A stretch of DNA of 9,613 bases from JBGTHB01 sp041746415 (GTDB lineage: Bacteria > Pseudomonadota > Gammaproteobacteria > Coxiellales > Coxiellaceae): assembly GCA_041746415.1 (NCBI GenBank), contig JBGTHB010000147.1, forward strand, positions 1 through 9,613, read 5' to 3'. A program made the position numbers and the translations under genes. Each line of letters starts with the position of its first letter. Within the stretch, counting starts at the first letter, position 1. Positions 5,408-9,613 of the stretch are shown here, one piece after another. Under the pieces are notes generated by a model. That model saw only the letters and a program-made list of their open reading frames with translations. It was not told where the DNA came from and did not search any database.

Positions 5408-7099
5408 TCAGGTATCTTTGCGCTGAGTAAAAAAACTTTTAATGGTTGATTTGGCAAAGGCAATGGCCTGTTTGGAATTGATTTTGGGCGGGATATACAA
5501 TTCATTTGGATTCACAAACGCATTTATAATGGTTGGTCTTTTCGCCGCATAGGCTTGCTTTAATACAGGTTCAATATCGGCGTGGGTGTTAATTGTTAAA
5601 CCGAGTGCACCATAAGCGGTGGCTAACTTGGCAAAATCGGGATTGGTAAATGAAGTGCCGTAAATTGGATTGCCTTCGGCTTGTTGTTCAAAACGAATCA
5701 TGCCATAGGAAGCATTGTTATAAACTATAAATACGATAGGTAAATTATATTTCATGCACGTGGCAAAATCACCAATCAGCATTTCAAAACCACCATCTCC
5801 AATTGGCACAATAACTTGGCGTGTTGGTGCTTCCAGTTGGCAGCCAATTGCCGCTCCTAATGCCCAGCCTAAGGTAGCTAAATTCCACGACCACAAAAAA
5901 CGTTGTTTGCCATTTAAATGCAAATAACTGTTTGCCCACATCGTTACTGTGCCGGTACCAACAACAAACACCGCATCGTCATCAGCTAGGGTGGCAATTT
6001 TTTCGGTTAATGCTTGGGGATGAACCGGTTGGCCATCTGTGTATTTCGCCACAATTTTTGCTTGGTGTTTGAGATCTTCCTGGTGTTTGCTTTGCATTTT
6101 TTGCAAAAATTTGGTGTCGTTTTTTTCTTTTAACAAGGGTAGCAATTCTTCTAAAGCCAATTTGGTGCAAGCTGTTACACCATGCGTAATGCCATGGTGC
6201 AGACCTAAGCGCGTGGCATCACGATCAATTTGTACAATTTGAGCTGACTCAGGATAATATTCTGAAAACGAAAAACTGCTGCCTAATATTAATAATAAAT
6301 CACAATCTTGGATGGCATGATTACCGGCGATGGTTCCCATTAAACCTATACCACCTACGTAATGGGGGTGCATGTTATCAATAATATCTTTTGAGCGAGT
6401 GGTGTGAACTAAGGGCGCTTTTAGTTTTTGGGATAGAGTAATTAATTCGTTGACGGCACCACGTGTGCCACCACCATACAAAATACTTACTTTGTCAGCC
6501 GAATTAATTAAGTCTGCAGCAATTTTTAAATCTTCGGCCACAGCCTGTTGACGACCGTGCTCATTCAGCACCACGTTGTGTGCTGGCCACTTAATAGCTT
6601 TTTGCAACTGCACATCCATAGGTAAAGAAACATGAGTGACAGTGGAATGTGTACGCGCAATTTGAATAGCTTGGGTTAGCATTTCTGGAACCGTTTGTGC
6701 ATTACGTGCTTCGACGGAATATTCCGCTACATCTGAAAATAACACGGCGGTATTAATGTCTTGTACGTAATGGGTGCCGATTTTAGAGCTGTCAACCTGA
6801 CCTGTTAAAGCAAGCACTGGGATACGATCTAGCTTTGCATCATACAGCCCATTTAATAAGTGAACAGCACCAGGGCCCTGGCACGCCATGCACACAGCTA
6901 ATTCGCCGGTTAATTTTGCTTGGCCGCTGGCGGCAAACGCACCCGCTTCTTCATGCCGCATAATGATAAATTGAATTTTATCTTGTACTCGTAGCGCTTC
7001 AATAATAGGGTCGATGGTGTCTCCAGGGATGCCGTAAATACGTTTTACGCCTGCGTCAGTTAAGATTGAAATAAGTTGATCTGCGACATTGTGACCCAT
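5408..7099 (-). CDS. poxB: PoxB-type thiamine-diphosphate pyruvate oxidase
   Basis: A 563-residue ThDP- and FAD-dependent enzyme of the acetohydroxyacid synthase/pyruvate oxidase superfamily, expected to convert pyruvate to acetate (or acetyl phosphate) and CO2. The three domains are in the usual order: PYR (about 1-165) with MRHEEAGAFAA, where Glu50 is the cofactor-activating Glu at the same position as in E. coli PoxB; the central FAD-binding domain (about 185-320); and PP (about 350-540) with the ThDP/Mg motif GDG at 434-436 ending in NN at 461-462. The end, NELYIPPKI, resembles E. coli PoxB, but only 23 residues follow PPKI, about 11 fewer than I recall for E. coli, so the lipid-activated membrane-binding tail may be short or altered. 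ATG 7099 has a perfect AAAGGAG (7107-7113) at 7 nt. It stands alone, divergent from uup. Related decarboxylases of the same fold cannot be fully excluded. Confidence 0.78.
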   Translation of the reverse strand: MGHNVADQLISILTDAGVKRIYGIPGDTIDPIIEALRVQDKIQFIIMRHEEAGAFAASGQAKLTGELAVCMACQGPGAVHLLNGLYDAKLDRIPVLALTGQVDSSKIGTHYVQDINTAVLFSDVAEYSVEARNAQTVPEMLTQAIQIARTHSTVTHVSLPMDVQLQKAIKWPAHNVVLNEHGRQQAVAEDLKIAADLINSADKVSILYGGGTRGAVNELITLSQKLKAPLVHTTRSKDIIDNMHPHYVGGIGLMGTIAGNHAIQDCDLLLILGSSFSFSEYYPESAQIVQIDRDATRLGLHHGITHGVTACTKLALEELLPLLKEKNDTKFLQKMQSKHQEDLKHQAKIVAKYTDGQPVHPQALTEKIATLADDDAVFVVGTGTVTMWANSYLHLNGKQRFLWSWNLATLGWALGAAIGCQLEAPTRQVIVPIGDGGFEMLIGDFATCMKYNLPIVFIVYNNASYGMIRFEQQAEGNPIYGTSFTNPDFAKLATAYGALGLTINTHADIEPVLKQAYAAKRPTIINAFVNPNELYIPPKINSKQAIAFAKSTIKSFFTQRKDT

Positions 7100-7262
7100 G
7101 GACGGACTCCTTTCCGATATTGATGACTAATGAATAGGTTAGCACAGATTATTTGAAAAGTGTGGTAGCAGGGCAGCCAGATAACCTACACCAAAAAGCC
7201 AATCTTCACGTATACTCACAGCACATTTTTATTCAACCACAACTATAAAGGTTAACTGTCAC

Positions 7263-9023
7263 ATGCTCGTGCGCTTAAAAGAAATCACTCTCAGTTTTGG
7301 CTTGTACCCGATTTTCGATCACATTAATTTGGTGATTCCCGAGGGTCAAAAAATTGCATTAGTCGGACGTAATGGCGAAGGTAAATCGACATTTTTGAAA
7401 ATGCTTATCCAAGATATAAAGCCCGATTCAGGAAAAATTGAATTTACGCATGGAATTAACGTTCGTTATTTATCTCAATCTATTCCAAGTCTTCAACAAT
7501 CGGTGCGCACTATTTTAGCAGAGCCGCTACAACAAAATATGGAAGAATGGCAGGTTGACGCACAAGTTGAAAAAATACTTGCTCAGTTTAGTCTAGACGG
7601 TGATTTGTTTTTTGATGATTTATCTGGTGGTTTAAAACGCCGCGTATTATTAGCATGTGCATTTATTACTGAGCCTGATTTATTGCTGCTCGATGAACCG
7701 ACAAACCATTTAGACATTGAGGCCATTCAGTTTTTAGAAAAAATCATTCGCAATTATAACAAAACCGTTTTATTTGTTAGCCATGATCGTCAGTTTAGCC
7801 GTAAATTAGCCACGATGGTTTACGATTTAGATCGTGGCAAATTAAGTGCTTGGGAATGCGGTTATGATGAATACATAATTCATAAAGCGGAACAATTAAA
7901 TGCAGAAGAGATGGAGCGGTCGCGCTTTGATAAAAAATTAGCGCAAGAAGAAGTATGGATTCGGCAAGGCATTAAAGCGAGAAGAACACGTAATGAAGGG
8001 CGTGTGCGCGCACTAGAACAAATGCGCCAAGAACACGCCGAGCGTAGAAATAAAGTCGGCACAGCGAATATAAAGCTAACGCAAGCCAGCACCTCGGGTA
8101 AAATTGTTATTGCAGCTGAAGATATTTCTGCAGTGTATGACGAAAAAACAATTATCCAACCATTTTCAGTTGAAATTAGGCGTGGTGATAAAGTAGGTAT
8201 TATTGGTCCAAATGGATGTGGTAAAACCACATTAATAAAAATTTTATTAAAAGAAATCACCCCCACTACCGGCCAAGTGAAATCAGGCACGCAGCTTGAT
8301 ATTTTATATTTTGATCAACTGCGCGATCAAATTGATGATCAGCAAACGGTGATGGATAATGTGTCACAAGGAAAAAGTCATATTGAATTTGGCGGTAAAA
8401 CAATTCATATCATGAGCTATTTACAGCAATTTTTATTTGCGCCAGAGCGCGCACGGAGCTTAGCGTGTACCTTGTCGGGTGGTGAACGTAATCGTTTATT
8501 GTTAGCAAAACTTTTTACACAGCCAGCTAATTTATTGGTGATGGATGAGCCGAGCAACGATCTTGATATTGAAACTTTGGAATTATTGGAATCTTTATTG
8601 GTAAATTTTAATGGCACATTATTATTAGTTAGCCACGACCGCGAACTAATTAATAACTCAGTCACATCGACTTTGGTTTTTCAGCCAGATGGTGTTATTC
8701 AGGAATACGTGGGTGGCTATGACGATTATTTACGTCAAGTGCCTACGAAAAAGCAAGTTGAAACTACAACTATTAAGCAAGAAAACAAAAAAACCGAATC
8801 GAAAAATAAATTAAGTTACAGCGAGCAAAAAGAACTGGCAAGACTGCCTGACCAAATTGCTAAAACAGAAAATGAAATCACACACATGCAGCATCAGTTG
8901 GCCACTATTTATTCAGCGACACAAGCCGATCCAGCCCATATTGAAAAATTAACTCAACAGCTTACTGCGAAAGAAAAACGCTTAGCAGAGCTTTATGCGC
9001 GTTGGCAGAAGTTGGATTATTAA
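7263..9023 (+). CDS. uup: ABC-F ATPase Uup
   Basis: Uup is a soluble ABC-F protein with two ATPase domains and no membrane part; family members act on the ribosome, and Uup is linked to stability of tandem repeats and transposon excision. Domain 1 has Walker A GRNGEGKS (35-42), signature LSGG (120-123), Walker B LLLLDEPTNH (140-149) and switch SHDR (173-176). Domain 2 has GPNGCGKT (315-322), LSGG (404-407), DEPSNDLD (428-435) and SHDR (457-460). The linker contains KLAQEEVWIRQGIKARRTRN (225-244), which is diagnostic of Uup. The C-terminal coiled-coil DNA-binding domain is present (about 515-586, starting KLSYSEQKEL). At 586 residues it is roughly 50 shorter than E. coli Uup, mostly from a shorter arm region in domain 1 (about 85-115). 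ATG 7263 has TAAAGG (7246-7251) 11 nt upstream, and a TATACT (7211-7216) could be a -10 box, without a good -35. Confidence 0.95.
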   Translation: MLVRLKEITLSFGLYPIFDHINLVIPEGQKIALVGRNGEGKSTFLKMLIQDIKPDSGKIEFTHGINVRYLSQSIPSLQQSVRTILAEPLQQNMEEWQVDAQVEKILAQFSLDGDLFFDDLSGGLKRRVLLACAFITEPDLLLLDEPTNHLDIEAIQFLEKIIRNYNKTVLFVSHDRQFSRKLATMVYDLDRGKLSAWECGYDEYIIHKAEQLNAEEMERSRFDKKLAQEEVWIRQGIKARRTRNEGRVRALEQMRQEHAERRNKVGTANIKLTQASTSGKIVIAAEDISAVYDEKTIIQPFSVEIRRGDKVGIIGPNGCGKTTLIKILLKEITPTTGQVKSGTQLDILYFDQLRDQIDDQQTVMDNVSQGKSHIEFGGKTIHIMSYLQQFLFAPERARSLACTLSGGERNRLLLAKLFTQPANLLVMDEPSNDLDIETLELLESLLVNFNGTLLLVSHDRELINNSVTSTLVFQPDGVIQEYVGGYDDYLRQVPTKKQVETTTIKQENKKTESKNKLSYSEQKELARLPDQIAKTENEITHMQHQLATIYSATQADPAHIEKLTQQLTAKEKRLAELYARWQKLDY

Positions 9024-9081
9024 TTTTTATTTAATTCTAACTCTATAATTATTTTCTAAAAATAAAAAAATACGCGGCAAT

Positions 9082-9110
9082 TTGTCACTTGTTTAGGATT
9101 TTGTTACAAT
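9082..9110 (+). promoter_or_regulatory. Sigma-70 promoter of the BON-domain gene
   Basis: The -35 box TTGTCA (9082-9087, 5 of 6 consensus bases) and the -10 box TACAAT (9105-9110, 5 of 6) are separated by exactly 17 bp. Transcription would begin near 9117, giving a leader of about 44 nt before the ribosome binding site AAAGAGGAG (9147-9155) and the ATG at 9161. It is the best promoter in the window, and shows that this gene is not merely read through from uup. Confidence 0.7.
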
Positions 9111-9160
9111 ACGTATCTAAAATAAAAATTCATTTTTTATTTTTTTAAAGAGGAGTATTT

Positions 9161-9613
9161 ATGAAAATTAATAAGACTATATTGTTATGTATAGCGGCAA
9201 CTTTATCTACTACAACCATTGCATTAGCTTCCAACTTTCAACAAGTTGGCAAAAAAGTGGATGATAGTGTGATTACTTCTAAAGTTAAATTACTCTACAC
9301 TCAAGACAAAATGCTTAATCCATTAAATATTCAAGTTAACACCAAAAATGGTGAGGTATATTTGAACGGGCAGGTTAATTCAGATATGCAATATGAAAAT
9401 GCCGTTACCCTTGCTGAATCCGTGAAAGGGGTAAAGGATGTGGAAACTGATAATTTTAGGGTTAAAGACAGCAACCAACCTATGACAGATACCCTTATAA
9501 CAGCTAAAATAAAAGGAAATCTGATCAAAGATGAAATCTTTACCAATAAATCCATCCAGTATTGGCCTGTTGAAATTGAAACTAAAAACGGCGTGGTTTA
9601 CTTATCTGGTAAA
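9161..9613 (+). CDS. Periplasmic BON-domain protein, OsmY-like (3' end beyond the window)
   Basis: BON domains are small alpha/beta modules in periplasmic proteins such as OsmY, which binds membranes or unfolded outer-membrane proteins and is often stress-induced. The first 24 residues (MKINKTILLCIAATLSTTTI then ALAS) are a signal peptide with likely cleavage at ALA/SN. BON 1 spans about residues 34-102: DDSVITSKVKLLY, then VNTKNGEVYLNGQV, then VKGVKDVETDNFRV, with the characteristic Gly before V(Y)L.G.V. BON 2 begins at about 108 (MTDTLITAKIKGNL, then IETKNGVVYLSGK) and is cut at the window edge after 151 codons. The AAAGAGGAG site lies 5 nt before the ATG. It lies 137 bp after uup but has its own promoter. 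Confidence 0.85.
   Translation, partial: MKINKTILLCIAATLSTTTIALASNFQQVGKKVDDSVITSKVKLLYTQDKMLNPLNIQVNTKNGEVYLNGQVNSDMQYENAVTLAESVKGVKDVETDNFRVKDSNQPMTDTLITAKIKGNLIKDEIFTNKSIQYWPVEIETKNGVVYLSGK

Noticed and set aside
7880..8665. Minus-strand open frames inside uup
   Set aside because: They are shadows of the strongly conserved Uup reading frame.

Overview
The window comes from an AT-rich gammaproteobacterium. Uup, a PoxB-type pyruvate oxidase and an OsmY-like BON protein are ordinary gammaproteobacterial genes. The eukaryote-like phospholipase D remnant, the IS3-type element and the palindromic repeats of the form ATGGATTG...CAATGAC would suit a host-associated lineage such as the Legionellales/Coxiellaceae. 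That placement is inference, because no rRNA or other marker lies in the window.

Bases 1-117 are the left end of an IS3-family insertion sequence that runs off the window. It abuts, in frame, the C-terminal half of a phospholipase D gene (118-801), which looks broken by the insertion. Two small exported-protein genes of unknown function follow and converge with a 16-bp overlap (1005-1460 on plus, 1445-1864 on minus).

From 4800 down to 1445 the minus strand carries the most interesting block: a multi-pass membrane protein, a 186-bp gap, then Hcp (type VI secretion tube protein), a membrane-anchored exported protein, a class 3-type lipase with a GHSLGG nucleophile elbow, and the small exported 4-cysteine protein. 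The last four genes are packed with gaps of 34, -8 and 42 bp. This looks like an orphan hcp-effector-immunity module: Hcp carries the lipase, and one or both exported proteins protect the producer's periplasm. No T6SS sheath, baseplate or membrane-complex gene is visible.

Bases 4801-5407 are non-coding. They hold palindromic elements in alternating orientation and a 79-bp, 92%-identical copy of the lipase segment around its catalytic serine, probably the relic of a second lipase gene.

Bases 5408-9613 are conserved housekeeping genes: a PoxB-type pyruvate oxidase on minus, divergent from the ABC-F ATPase Uup on plus, followed by a BON-domain periplasmic protein with a near-consensus sigma-70 promoter and cut by the window edge.
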